DNA of 64,000 bases from Sialis fuliginosa (GCA_961205875.1 OY540816.1:3544701-3608700), one strand, 5' to 3'; counted from the first letter of the stretch, positions 25,843 to 40,900 are shown. Numbers and translations are program-made. The notes: generated by a model not told the origin, from the sequence alone.

Positions 25843-26139
25843 TAGAGATTCGAAAAATAGTTTTTCAACTATTGCGTAAAAATGCATTTATTGTAATTTT
25901 TATTACAATAAAATTATCTCCACCGTTTTGAGAAAACTGGTTTGATTGAACACAATTTGAAGTCAACTATTTGCAACTACCTTTTCTATTTTTAAACTAT
26001 GCATTTGCGACATTTTTTACTGCTTCGTTTGCACTAATTATTATTAAATCGTAAAAAAAACTATTTACCAACTATTTTCTGAAAAAAATTCAACTAATAA
26101 CTATTTCATTGAAAATAACAACTATTTTTCCAATCTCTA
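25843..26139. mobile_element. hAT-like MITE, TAGAGATTGG family (copy L1)
   Basis: Begins TAGAGATTCGAAAAATAG and ends AACTATTTTTCCAATCTCTA. The flanks ATAATAAC and ACCATAAC match at 6 of 8 positions, suggesting an older insertion. Confidence 0.75.
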
Positions 26140-26867
26140 ACCATAACTAACATTTAATTTTCTTGATTTAAAAAAAATGGTCAGTAAAACATAAATATTG
26201 TTTGAAACCACTTAAATACAAAAAATAGAAGCTTACGTAAGAAAATTTTATATAACTCAGATCAATATTTTTTTAATTTGATAAAATACATACACATACA
26301 CTACGCTACTGATATGGACCGAAATAGTGGTTAAAATATGCTGGGGTAGGTTTCAGAACATTCAGACGTCCGAGACCTTTAGTATGATGCCTTTGTGTAT
26401 AACTTTTAAAGTGAAATTGTAAGTTAGTTTTATAAAATGGGCCCTTGCAGTTACATACGTGTAAGTGTTTTCTTCACAATTATAATTTATCTCTAGAATA
26501 TATGTTTAACTGCGATAATTTATATAAAATTTACATAAAAGTATAATATCTATTAGTTTCTGATAAAACCGAATATAATATGGTATATTATGTATATTGT
26601 AAAATGACATGCATATAGGTAAAGTATTAATTGTATTATTAATATAATAAAGTAAAATTTTGTAATTATCTGTTAAAACATAAGCAAGATATATTTTAAC
26701 AGGGGTATGCAGTGCTGCAGTAGCCAACCTTTGACCCCATTGAAAGATCTAAAAAGGTTTTAAGTACAAAGAATAAAGAGTATACACATCAAGCAGAGAG
26801 GGAAAATCTCTCTTAATACGATAACTTTTTATTGAGAAGCAGGGGGGACTTAATATTATATTTTGAA

Positions 26868-27668
26868 CATAAACATAGAGAATGGACCACGCATTTGACT
26901 CGAAAACAAAGTCGTGTCAAAAGAAAGAGATAGAAACAGGTTTGGAATATACTTGTCCTTTGTTTAAACAGGAGTGTAACTATTTCATTCTTGGCCCCGA
27001 ACATTAAAAATATTCATAGATACATACATATAAATAGGTTAAAAAACTAAAAATAATTAACGTTATAAAAAAAAAAACAATTATTGATTTCTAAATAATA
27101 TAAGTTTCGAATTTTTTGACCCGATTTTAATATCTTGTTCTTCCTTTTCCGTAGCTTCGTAATGTAGCCTAATATCAAAAAAAATATTTAAAATTTTGTT
27201 AAGTAAATCTTGTATGTGTTGTTTGTAAGTGTAGCAATTCACCTCATCATTTTGTAGCAACCACATGGGAATTGATTTAAAACTATTTTTTATATATATA
27301 TATTTAATATTTTTGGTAGCAAAAATGTTATTTTCCCGGAATATCCGTTCATAATTTTGCAAATTTCTATCGGATCAATTGATGTTTTTTTTTAATTTCC
27401 TCGATGAAATATGAACCATTTATAGTATGTTTATTGTTTACATTATTTACCTCTCTAATAAAAAACTTATTGCACAAAAATCACAAGATAGATATACAAA
27501 AATATATCGGACAGAAATACTACCCTGAACTATAGTAAGCTACCAATCAGATTCTTAGAAAAAGAGATAGATATATTCCAAAATACACTGCATCTCGCTC
27601 TCACTTTTTGAACAGATGTTACACCATTGTGTTAATACAGAATGCACTGTCCATTCTCTATATCTATG
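26868..27668. mobile_element. hAT-like element N1 (ATAGAGAATGGACCA ends)
   Basis: Left CATAAACATAGAGAATGGAC and right TCCATTCTCTATATCTATG are inverted. Exact 8-bp duplication ATTTTGAA at 26860-26867 and 27669-27676. A 93-codon frame on the - strand (27081-27362) has mixed, protein-like composition and is partly kept in copy N2; it could be a transposase remnant but shows no motif I can name. Confidence 0.85.
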
Positions 27669-27795
27669 ATTTTGAATGTAAAATTTATTGGGAGGGGGGG
27701 AGGATTGCTCACATGTTCCACCAAACGGAGAAATAGTCCTTTAACTTATTTTATAAGAAAAGTATATAAATACACGATTCTGGGTACATTTAAGT

Positions 27796-28209
27796 CAGGG
27801 ATTTGAATCTGAATCCGAACCGAACCGATATATTTCAAAGGTTCAATAAATTATTTTTAATATTTTTCTTCAATAATTTTTAAAAGAGATTATAAAATGT
27901 TCTGACTCGAAATCTGTTTGAATTTTATGGTATGATGTGACTTATCAAGTCAACTACTGAAATTTATATATTTTTTACTTTCTTTTTTAATTCTATAACT
28001 GAATTAGTTCAATTTGCAAAAAAAACTGAAAAATAGAAGTTATTAAAAATATTTTAATCTCTATTAATGTTTTTTTTTCTTTTTCAGAAAATGTTATAAT
28101 TTTTTTTCGAACAAAATAATTTATTTCAATTACAAACTTGAACCCGAACCCGAACCTGAACCCTAAAAAATAACGGTTTTTGAACCTAAACCCGAGTTCA
28201 AGTCCCCGG
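27796..28209. mobile_element. hAT-like MITE, CAGGGACTTGAA family (copy T1)
   Basis: Begins CAGGGATTTGAATCTG and ends near TTCAAGTCCCCGG. Flanks ATTTAAGT and TTTTAAGT agree at 7 of 8. Contains (CCGAACC)-like units near both ends. Confidence 0.75.
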
Positions 28210-28787
28210 TTTTAAGTGCAATAAAAAAATTCAAACAATATTCAATGGTCTTAAATCCATCTTTAAAATAATTTAGTTATATAAAATCAGTAGGTAAGAA
28301 AAATACACAAATGCATTTGTAATCAACAATATAGGTATGTACGAGTACATATATCTTTCGTCTTTATCGCACTTTCAGTACAGTAAAGATAAAAAAAATA
28401 ATATAAATATACGTATAGTAACTTTGTTCTGCATTGTATTGAGTAAGCAATTTACCATTAGCTATACTTACATATCGGGTGATATTTTTGCAATAGAAGC
28501 GCTAATTAAAATTCATAAACTAATGTTATAGTTGGCAGATACGTGTCAATATTATTCTTTAACATTTTAAAGTTAATTTGTTTATGTAAACAAATATAAA
28601 TAAACAATAATAATATTATGTGAATATTTTTAATTATAACAATAATAATTTAATTAAAACTAAACAAATTTGACTATACAAAAATTCAAGGGCGCTAAAA
28701 CCAAAGGTTGAGGCGCCAAACAATAAGTGATTTTTTGATAATTAATTATAGTGGTTTTATTTTACACGTTACATAAACTAATTTAAT

Positions 28788-28901
28788 ATGAGTTGCAAAC
28801 TGAGAAGAGTTTTTCATAGTTTTGGTTTAATATCAAAGCCTACTGTGGTTATAGATGCGCCGCCTATGATTCACAAAAATATACCTGAACCACGAAAAAT
28901 T
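28788..28901 (+). CDS. Glut1: Glut1-like coding exon 1 (N-terminal cytoplasmic tail)
   Basis: The ATG opens a 38-codon exon that ends at a strong donor (GTAAGT) in phase 0, matching the phase of the next exon. It encodes a basic, helix-free N-terminal tail (starting MSCKLRRVF, ending EPRKI). The tail is longer than that of vertebrate GLUT1 (about 10 residues before the first helix) and is not conserved, so the exon assignment rests on position, donor quality and phase rather than homology. An alternative first exon is possible upstream. Confidence 0.7.
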
Positions 28902-31900
28902 GTAAGTTACAAATTATGGTATAATTTTATTAAAAAAATTTTTTTTATAATTATTATACACATAAGTATCTATACGGGTATAATTATAATATACATTATA
29001 CATATTATATGTGTAAATTATAAAATCGACTATCCCGAATCTTATATTATACTCGGAGACATTAACTAGACAGTGGCGTAGATAACTTTTTGCGATGGGG
29101 GGCGATATGACCAGGCCCCGGGGTAAGTGGTGGCTGAGGGGCCTCTAAAATATGCAAAAAATTATTAATGTAATTTTAAATTAAATGACATTTTTTTTAT
29201 CATATAAACTGTATTTAGTGTATTTCTTATTACTAAAAAAAAGTCATTCAAAATTTTAAGACTTTTTTTTTACTCTTAATTTACCAAATTTTTCCCATTT
29301 ACTTCTACTATTTTCTTCATACTTAAGAAGTTTAAAAAAAATGTCTTTGAATTTTCTCATAAAGTAAACTCATGGGGGGTGATTGATCATCTTACCCCCC
29401 CCCCCCCCCTATCTACGCCACTGTAACTAGATGTTCTCAATTCAAATTCGAGCAAATCATATTTTTATCTAATCGTAAGTAAGATTCAAATTTTACTTTA
29501 CCTCATAATAAGTGACTACTTGGTTGTTAGTTAAAAATTTCTATTTTGTCATAATTTATAAATATACATTTAATATTCCGGGAAGAAACAAAATATGTAT
29601 ATATGAACTTATGAACATAATAATATATGAGCATATATAATAATCTTTAATCATATTGTATACATATAAAAACATGTAGAGACATATGAGCATATATAAT
29701 CATATATGAACACATGAAGAACATTTATAGAGCTATATTATTATATATTTATACGTTCATATACCTATATATACATATATACCTATATACATACATACAT
29801 CAGATAAAAATTATGGTTATGGCTTATCAAATAAAAATTCTCTAACCATAAAAATTGCAGGAGTTTAGACTGGCTTACACGTGTTTCAATAGCAATGCTG
29901 TCATCATCAGAATCCTAGACACTGTCTTTAATATTCTGATGATGATAGTATTTCTATTGAAACACATATACATAAACAGATACAATTTTTATGGTTAGGA
30001 GATTTACATTTTATATGATATTGTATTTTTCCCGGGTATATTTAAAAACTAGAAAATTAATAATTATTTTACTTTTTTCATACATTAAATGAAAACGCTG
30101 AGATTTCAATGAAATTAGAGGTTTTGAGGGACCTTAAATCGAGTACAACCATTATCTCAATAATGTCTGTGTGTCTGTGACCGCTCTGCAGCTAAAACTT
30201 ACTTTACAAATATGAAATTTTAAACTGAAATTTCTTCTAAACAATAGATATATTTTATTTTTATATATTTAAAAAAAAAGTATATTTGTTTAATTACACA
30301 AAAATGATTTTAATAAAATTTGTAGAGATTATTATTATCTAAAATTTATGTTCTTACCCTTTTTGATATAATGAACCATGTTCATAATATTCGTTTCTTT
30401 ATAATAATATATTTAAAAAGTATTGTGGTGGCCACATCAATTTATTTTAATTTAAATTCCACGAACAAATATTTTTGATAAAGTAGTTAAACATAACGAA
30501 ATAGATAAAACTCCCCAAATATATTTTTTTAATATCTACTTCTCTATCTACCATATATGTACATATATTTACTCGCCAAGAGAAAAAATATAAAAATTCG
30601 GAAGTAACTAGGTTACAGTTGTACGGTAAATTATTTTTTCAAATATAAATGGTGATGTTAGAAACAATATACTAAATATGTAAAATGTCAATAAGTAGTA
30701 TTGTATTTCGCAATAAATTATAATAAAATTTGTGTAACAAAAGCGTGCAAATGCGTACAATGCAAATATTATACAATGATAAATATATACATAATGACTG
30801 TGGCTACTAAAATGTTTATAGACATAAAAAAAAACTCAAATATGACCTTTATAACTATACTAATAACCTACCTAATTAATTTTTTATTCCGGTTTAACTA
30901 TAACCGATGTACTAAAACCGGGTGTAAAACTCCGTCTAAATGTCACTTTACACCCGACATAACTAATCGAGTTTAGTTATGCTATTCCTCTTGGTCTACG
31001 GGAATAGCATAACTAAACCGGAATAGAACAGGAATAAAAATATGTGTAAACTGCATAGACATAGTTATACCTATTTAGCCAACCTCAAAAAATATAAGTA
31101 TCTACGGAGTATAGGGATTTCATTGTAATGCACTTCGCATTAACATTTGAAAATGCGTCGTCAGTTAAAATATGGTTAAAACACCTGAGACGAAGAGATG
31201 GAAAACAAAAGAAAGCGTGATTCGTGGGACGTAGAAGAGAGTATTTCTTGTTGGTACACCATCGAACTTATAGCATATTTCAAATCGGAATTATAATTCC
31301 AGCTGACGTCACTTATTCTCGTATGTGTAAACACCACCACTTGAAACGGTTTAACTACTGATTTCGCACAAATGAGATATAATTTCACATTAATGAAAAC
31401 TGATTTCACACAAATGAAAACAGAATTAACATATAGGACAATTAATTTATCAAGTGTGAAATTAATATAAAAAAAAAGTTTTTTATTCCTTATAATTTTA
31501 AATATACATACATGTTAATTATATCACATTTCAATAAGGTCTTCCTGGCGCAATGATGCAGCATAATATCGTTCGACATGGTTTGCATATCCAAGATGTT
31601 ATTAACCCCTGTGTAGGGTCCTAAAGTTAATATAATAGGAAATAAAAAAACCTTAAAAAACATGTATTATTTTGTTAAAAAATTAATTTTCCTATAATAA
31701 CATACATGAATTCTGTTTTCATTTGTGCGAAATCAGTTTTCGTTAGTGTGAAATTATATTTCATTTGTGTGAAATCTGTTTTCGTTAATGTGAAATTATG
31801 TTTCATAAGTGTGAATTTATACTGTAAAAGGTATAGTAGAAATTATGAATTTCTGTTTTTATCTTTGGATGCACTGATTTTAATGCGGAAATAAAACGTT

Positions 31901-34900
31901 GCTTATATCTGACGTAGTATGAAGATTGTTTTCTATTGGTTGGTATTAAACATGATTTAATAATCAAATAATTTAAAAGGACATTTTTTATGTATGTGAC
32001 ATTGAAGTGAATACTTGCATAAGTAGATACGCATTTATAATATTATACAAAACCTTAGATATTCTATAATTATGTTTATTTTTATTGCGAATTCGAAAAA
32101 AATATAAACTATTTAAAATTATTTATTTGTGTGGAACTATAACTTAATTATTGTTGATAGGGTTAACTGGGGTAAAAGTCAAACAAAATACAAATCTTTC
32201 ATGTTTTTTCACAGTTAACGATACAAATTCATATTTTAATTTTTTTACTAGATGCGCTTATGAATAACCATTTTAAATACTTACGTCATTTGAACTGTAC
32301 GATACAACACGGACTTTAAAAATGAAAAAAGTGTGTTTCATTTTTAACCTCTAATTTGGGAAAAAGTGAAACAGGCCTCTAATGGAAAATATTTCTCGAA
32401 AAATTAAAAGAAAAGCTACAAAGGCAACTTTGATTTATCTTCTTTGTGGCATATCATTGTGAAATTGTAACTTTAATTAATATTTGAGCTATACAGAAAG
32501 TTATGTGCAAAGAATTAAAATTTAATTCACACGTTTTGACATCGATTAACAGGAAAATCTGTAAGGGTGACACATCACTTATTAGGCGATTCATATTTTC
32601 AGGTCGCATTAACAAACTTTTAATAATGATGTCAGTTTTTATAATTCTCCTATAAACAAATTATTTTTTTAGTTGCAAGCTTGTTTCACTTTTACCCCAT
32701 TTTTGGTGTTTCATATTTACCCCGCTCGACCCTATTTAAAATTGCATAGCATATTTTTCGATTTTTTCTATTAATTTATTACCTGAGTGCTCAATTAATG
32801 AAAATTTAATAAAACAACATTTTATTAACATTTTAACTGCTCTTATAGATCAATTGTTTTAATGTTCATTTCAAATGCGCGTTATCATAAAAACAAAAAT
32901 ACATTTACAGAGCCGACTTTAGACCCCTTACACACTAGTGACTTTTAGTAGCGCGATGTGAGGGGGCGCGATAGTCGCGCTGCCCCCCCCCCCCCCCCGG
33001 GACGATTAGTTCATCAAGTCAAGCATTAAAAATATATTTCATTGTTAATTTATTTTATAATTTAGTCAATTATAAAATAAAATAAAAATTATTTCATTAT
33101 AAAATTTCCCAAAAACAAGAACAGTTTTAAATCCAATAACGTATACTTAATAATTTTTACTATGATTGATTGGAAACATTTCTAAGCCCTTGTAAATCAT
33201 AAAACGGTTAACTAAAAACAATAAGTTGTTTTATGATTTTGATTAGACTTGTGTAGTTCACGAACGAACTAGTTCAAAAGAGCGCTCCCACACGAGAACT
33301 AGAGGAACTAGTTCGTATACGCTCCGCTCCTTTAGTTCAATAGTTCCCGATACACTTCAAATACACTGCTCTAAAAATGAGATTGTAAGATTTTTATGTT
33401 TAATAATTTACGTTTTCAATACTTTATTACCAATTTTCAATTTATTTTACTTAAGATATATAATATTGAATTTTTTTTAGTTCACATGAATGCGATATGT
33501 CTGTCAAAAGCACGTGATTTTTATGTTATTTTATGACAATCAACAAGTATTGAAAATGTTTCATACATTTCATATAATATATCGAGGGTTCGATTTAAAA
33601 AAAAAAGATTATTGCAAATATATACATTTAAAAATACCAATCGTGTCTATAAATTAATAACGAATTCAAAATTGCAGCAGTTTGCATTTCTATAGTTTGA
33701 TGAAAAAAATAGTAGTACAAAATTACTAATTAAACAATTTAATTATACATTAAAAATCCTACAATCCAATATATCTAAATCAATAAATTGTCATCGTATA
33801 GTCCGGAAAAAAATTATATGAACTAAAAGAACTAGAAGAACGAACTAGTTCATTAAAGACCACTGAACTATAGGGAGCGCTCTCTGTCATGAACTAAAAT
33901 GCCCAACTCCATAGACATAGAGAATGGACCAGGCATCTGACTCGAGAGCAGAGTCGTGTCAAAAGAATGAGATAGAAACAGTTTGGAATATACTTGTCCT
34001 TTTTTTAAACAGGAGTGTATCTATTTCATTCTTGACCCCGAATATTAAAAATATTCATAGATATATGTATATAAAGAGGTTAAGTTCTTTTTTCGTAGCT
34101 TCGTAATGTAACCTAATATAAAAAAAAATATTTAAAATTTTGTTAAGTAAATCTTGCAAAATCTTGTATGTGTTGTTTGTAAGTGTAATCCACCTCATTA
34201 TTTTGTAGCAACCACATGGGAATTGATTTAAAACTATTTTTTATTAATACATATTTAATATTTTTGGTAGCAAAAATGTTATTTTCCCGGAATATCCGTT
34301 CATAATTTTGCAAATTTCTATCAGATCAATTGATTTTTTTTTTAATTTCCTCGATGAAATATGAACCATTATAGTATGTTTATTGTTTAGATTATTTACT
34401 TTTCTAATAAAAAACTTATTGCACAAAAATCACAAGATAGATATACAAAAATATATCAGACAGAAATACAACTCTGAAACGTATTAAGCTACCAATCAGA
34501 TTCTTAGAAAAAGAGATAGATATATTCCAAACTACACTGCCTCTCTCTCTCCCTTTTTGAACAGATGTTACACCATTGAGTTAATACAGAATGCACTGTC
34601 CATTCTCTATGTCTATGTCCAACTCTAATTTTGATGTCACAAATGCACGTATACCATATTTTCTATTTATTGATAGTGAGTGATCACGTACTATGGCGAA
34701 CGTGCAATTTAAAAAACGGAAGTATTTGACGTTGATACGAATCTTCCTGTTATAAACAGTGAAGTCCTTAATTGTACCAAATTTCAAGGGCACCTACTGG
34801 GTTAAGTACATAAACAAACTATTTACTTTTAATGTACCTACGTCATTTATAATTCGTATATTTTTATTTGATAAGTATAATATAATTACCTGTTAACTGG

Positions 34901-37900
34901 ACTTGTTGCTATTAAACAATGTGTTTTTAATGTCTCTTATACATGTATTGATTTATTAAATTAAAACTAATATATGTATTTAGTCAAATTATCATTCGAT
35001 ATTCCCTGTGGCAATACTAATTACACAGCTACACAAAAAAAAGTGCGGAGTCAAAAAAGCGACCAATATAGCATTATAGTATTGGTCGAGCATAATCGAA
35101 ATCTAAATTTTTGGAATTTTTTGCTCACCAGTTTTTTTTTATTTGAGCATGAATTTTGGGTTTAGGTTGGATTTTTTCAAGTTGGTTAAACCCAAAATTC
35201 AAGCTTAAATTTAAAAAAACTGGTAAGCAAACAATTCCAAAAATTTGGATTTCGACTATGCTCGACTAATATTACAATGCTATATAGGTCGCTTTTTTGG
35301 TACCCCCCCCCTTTTTTTGGAAAAATTCAACCTAAGCTCAAATTTAAAAAAAATGGTAAGAAAAAAATTTTAAAATTTGGATTTCGACTATGCTCGACTA
35401 CTTAATACTACAATGCTATATAGGTCGCTTTTTTGGTACCCCCCCCCCTTTTTTTGGAAAAATTCAACCTAAGCCCAAAATTCAAGCTCAAATAAAAAAA
35501 AACTGATAAGCAGAAAATTCCAAAAATTTGGATTTCTACTATGCTCGACTAATACTACAATGCTATATAGGTCGCTTTTTTGGTACCTCCTCTCCCTTTT
35601 TTGGAAAAATTCAACCTAAGCCTAAATTTCAAGCTCAAATAAAAAAAAACTGGTAAGAAGTAAATTCAAAAAATTATTTGGATTTCGACTATGTTCGATC
35701 AATACTACATACAATGCTATATAGCTGATTTGTCTATACACGAGTTTATACGACACAATCTGTTCATGTAATTTATTTATTAAATTTAAGTATTACGTTT
35801 AAAAAGTACTTTAAGTAACAATTTTTACTATATTTTTTTAAATGTATTTGAAGTAAATTACTTCATGTACTATAAAGTACTTAAGTACTTATACAGTCAA
35901 AGCTGCTAATACTTGAAGTAAAATATTATACTTATTAGAATTTCTAATAATTATAATAGAATTTAAAAAAGTAATTATAAGTACTTTTATTATAAAAATG
36001 ATAACTATTATTATTGATTTACTACAATAAATGAATAGTAATTATTTTCAAAAATTATGTCAAACGTATCAAATATACAAGATATGTACCTTGATAAAAT
36101 AAAACACTCTAAATTATATATATCTACCAATTAGTAAAGTGCACATTGATATTAAAAAATAAAATATTAATTATTTTAAAAATGTACGCACATATTCGCT
36201 TTATATTATCATTGTTTTTGTTTACAATATACACATAACGAGTATCGATTTTCCTCAAGTTATTTTTTTATATTATTTTTTAGGGTTTCAACACGAGGTT
36301 GGCGTTCGCTATTGCAGCAGCGGCCCTCGGCTCCTCTTTCCAACACGGTTACAACACGGGTGTCGTAAACGCTCCACAACAGGTAAAAATTATCATCGTG
36401 CATTTTAACTTAATTTTGGATATTTGATTGGTGAATTGGTGGATATTACGATACACATAATCACTTTGGTTACAAGATGAATTCTGTAAATCCTATTTAA
36501 ATTGTCGAATCCAAGTGGTGTCGGAGGATGGGTGCAGAGGCGTATTTACCATGGGGCAGGCCGAGAGGGGCGGTAGATTTTTGTAGTTTAATATAGCATA
36601 TTAAAAAAAAAATAGGGAAACAGAAAATGAGTAACGCGACTAAAAAAAACAAAAAAAAGGTTTTCAAATTTTTATTTCCCTATATTCCAAACTTTTTAGT
36701 TCATAAAATCTGAAAGTTCGTGACTAAAAAAAAAAAGGTCATCAGTTTTTAATGTATATTATATTTTCCATTATTTGTAAAAATTCTCACTTTTCAGTTC
36801 ATATAGGAATTTTGACTGTTAAAAATATATTATATTTTCTCTTGGTAAAGGGGTGGTAATTTTTTTTGACCAGGGCGGCAATTATTTTTTACCCAGGGCG
36901 GCATTTTTTTTTGCCCAGGGCGGCACTTAACGTAAATAAGCCACTGTATGGGGGGACCGAAATTTAATATTTTTTATTTCATAATAAAATTTCTATAAAA
37001 TAAACAAAAATATGTGTATCGTATATACAGGGTGGGGCATTTAAAGTGTTACAATTGATTATCTCAGAACCATCGCATATTTGAAAAAAATGTTTCAACC
37101 AAAAAATGTTTGGTTGTAAGGGGGTAATCGAATAGTAATATTTATTTGCTATATTAACGTGGCCTTCAAGGATATTTGAAGGTCAACATCATTTTTTTAA
37201 ATAGGAACCTATAGTTTTTAATTAGTAATCTTATTTTACGTGAAAAAATACGAATCTTTCATTGAAAACTTTTTTTTGAACATCCCAAGCTTTCCAAGGT
37301 ATCTAACAAAATAATTCGAGATTTTGAATTTTCAAGAATTTTTTACTCAGAAACCATAAACGTTAGAAAAAAAGTACAAGATACAAAAAATGTTTATTTT
37401 GGCCTAATGAAACTTGGTGAATTATTCTAGATTTTTTTTAACATTTCGTACTTTTTTTTGTTTTTGCTAAAATAAAATAAATAGAAAAAGTTTTTAAATT
37501 TTTTAAAATAATTCTCCACGCTTTATTAGACCAAAATAAATACTTTGTGTATGTATGTAGTAAAAAATTCTTGAAAATTCAAAATCTCGAATTATTTTGT
37601 TAGATACCTTGGAAAGCTTGGGTTGTTCAAAAAAAAGTTTTCAATGAAAGATTCGTGTTTTTTCACGTAGAATAAGATTACTAAATAAAAACATAGGTTC
37701 CTATTTTAAAAAATGATGTTGACCTTCAAATATCCTTGAAGGCCACGTTAATATAGCAAATAAATATTACTATTCGATTACCCCCTTACAACCAAACATT
37801 TTTTGGTTGAAACATTTTTTTCAAATATGCGATGGTTTTGAAATAATCAACTGTAACACTTTAAATGCCCCACCCTGTATAGTATATCTATATCATTACT

Positions 37901-40900
37901 AGAGATTGGAAAATAGTTTTTTAACAATTGCGTAAAAATGCATTTATTGTAATTTTTATAACATATCTCCACCGTTTTCAGAAAACTGGTTTGATTGAAC
38001 ACAATTTGAAATCAACTATTTGCAACTACCTTTCCAACTATTTTTAAACTATTTGCGACACTTTTTACTGCTTTGCTTGCACTAATTAATTAAATCGTAA
38101 AAAAACTATTTTCCGAAAAAAAATTCAACTAGTAACTATTTCATTGAAAATAACAACTATTTTTCCAATCTCTAATCATTACTTATGTTAAGATATTTAT
38201 TTAATTGTTTCCTCGCCAAATCCAAATATCTTTCCGTTTCAGATCAACACAAGACAACATGCGACCGCTAAAAGATTATAGTGTAATAAAATAATATTAT
38301 AATTATATTATATTAATAAACATATTATGTTTATCAACATATAACTGATTATTTTTTTTAGTATATTTAGTAATTTCATGTTCATACGTGACACACCTAA
38401 AAATATATATTTTTTAATTGGAATCTGTAGGATCGCGCCAAACTGATATATTAATTATTCATTTGTTAAATAATTTGTTAAATTATCAATGGCGGTTTAA
38501 AATAAACTGAGGTAAATCTTTGTTATTATTATTTTACAACAAACTTTTAGGAAATTTAATGCTCTACAAAAAATATTCTATAAAATTTTCACGTAACATG
38601 TGTCGTTCTTGAGATATCTTGAAAAAAGGAATATTTTGGGGTGTCACCCCTCCCTCTTACACACGATTTTGATGATTTTGAAATGGGACCGTCCTCAAGC
38701 CAGACTCAACCATTCGACCAAGTTTCAACAATATCGGTTCAGTTATGCGTGTGACAAGGATTCAGGAGACAGACGGACGGACAGACAGACACGGAACGAA
38801 AAGTGTTTGTCTTGACGTGAAACGGAAAGATAAATTTAAAATTTTAAAATCGGAGAACATTTTTTTTGTCTCAATCTGAAACGATCACAAAGCTTCTCGT
38901 ATCTTCGATATTGCGAGGAAGCAAAAGTATTATAGTTCCAATCCCCAAGATCATTTTTTTCATGAAATTCCACCGGATAGATACCCCTCCCCCCCTCTCC
39001 CATATAAATTCAGTACTGATGATAATTGTGTTTTTGAAATTGAAAAGTAATTAATTATCATTGATCCAATATTTTAACACAAAAATGATTAATTAAAAAA
39101 CACATAAATGCCAGTAGTAAAACATTAGTACCTATTTACAGTTAATAGAAGAATGGATTTCCAATATTATAACGAACAGGACCGGCACAACCCCCGACCA
39201 AGGATATGTGACAATGATTTGGTCCATAGCAGTTGCCATTTTCTGCGTCGGAGGAATGATTGGAGGTTCGATCACTGGTCTCATTGCTGACAAATTCGGC
39301 CGAAAAGGTGGCTTGCTGCTTAACAACATCCTGGTCGTTCTAGCGACGATTTTAGAGGGTGCATCAAAAGCTGCTGGATCTTACGAAATGGTCATTCTTG
39401 GAAGATTCCTTATTGGTATCAATTCTGGATTGAATGCAGGTCTAGCACCCATGTATTTGGCAGAAATTAGTCCGCTTAATCTTAGAGGAGCGGTAAGAAT
39501 TTTAATATTGTAGTCCTTTATAAATTGCATTTAAAACTCAGCGCTTGAACGATATTGAATTTGTGTTTATTTACAATTAAGGGGCAATCGTTTTATGTTT
39601 TATAAACATATTGTAAAATTAGATTTCAACTATGAAATTCAATATCGTCGACGTTTGATATAAATGTTTTATTCATAATACTTAAGTACTTTAAAATGGT
39701 GGTCTAGGGCCCCGAGGTAAAGGACTTTTTTATAATATTGTAGTCAGAGGCGTATTTACCATGGGGTCATAGCCTAGGGCGGCAGGCCGAGAGGGGCGGT
39801 AGATTTTTTTAGTTTAATATAGCATACTTAAAAAAAAATGAGTATCGCGACTATAAAAAAAAGTCTTCAAATTTTTATTTTCCTATATTCCAAACATTTT
39901 AGTTCAAAAATCAAAAATTTTAATCGACGTTACTAAAAAAAAAAGGTCATCAGTTTTTAATGTATATTATATTTTCCATTATTTGTAAAAATTCTCCCTT
40001 TTCAGTTCATATAGGAATTTTGACTGTCAAAAATATATTGTTTTCTCTTAGTGAAGGGGCGGCAATTTTTTTTTACCAGAGCGGAAATTATTTTTTTACC
40101 CAGGGTGGCATTTTTTTTGGCCCAGGGCGGCACTTAACGTAAATACTCCACTGATTGTAGTCCTTTATAAATTGCATTTAAAACTCAGCGCTTGAACAAT
40201 ATTGAATTTGTGTTTATTTACAATTAAAGGGCAATAATTTTATGAACATATTGTAAAATTAGATTTCAACTATGAATTCAATATCGTCGACGTTTGATAT
40301 AAATATTCTATTTATAATACTTACTATAAAATGGTGGCCTAGGGCCCCGAGGTAAAGGACTTTTTTTGCTCTTCAAATATTTTTTGCTCTCACAATTGCT
40401 TGAATAACATTTTTTAATTTTTTTGTTTTTTCTATACGACAAAAAATAGTGACCCCGAACATTTATTCTGCTTGAGACCCCCGACTTATATAACGCGTAC
40501 TATGAAAGACATATATAACTAAATTTTAATTAACAATTAAAAAAAAAAAAATTATCAGATTTCTTAACATCCAGATTATAAAATCAAATTAACGTAAATA
40601 AATCCATGAAGATAAATAAACATTTTTATGTGTGTTGTTTTATTAGCGATTATTTCAATATCTTTTATAATTTTTCCAGGTCGGTACAGTTTACCAATTG
40701 GTCATCACAATTTCGATTCTAGTTGCACAAATTTTGGGATTGGGTTCGATTCTTGGAACAGCTGAAAAATGGCCGATTTTGTTAGCCATCACAATTGTTC
40801 CAGCTATATTCCAAATTGCAACATTGCCAATATGTCCTGAGAGTCCTAAATATTTGTTGTTGACTAAAGGGAAAGATCTCGAAGCTCAAAGAGGTAATTT

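Noticed and set aside
35240-35727. CRISPR-like repeat array
   Set aside because: Units of about 140 bp with no short repeat/unique spacer pattern, in a eukaryotic genome.
39132-39329. Frames on the - strand opposite transporter exons (39132-39329, 43003-43200, 44462-44695)
   Set aside because: Antisense shadows of the transporter exons.
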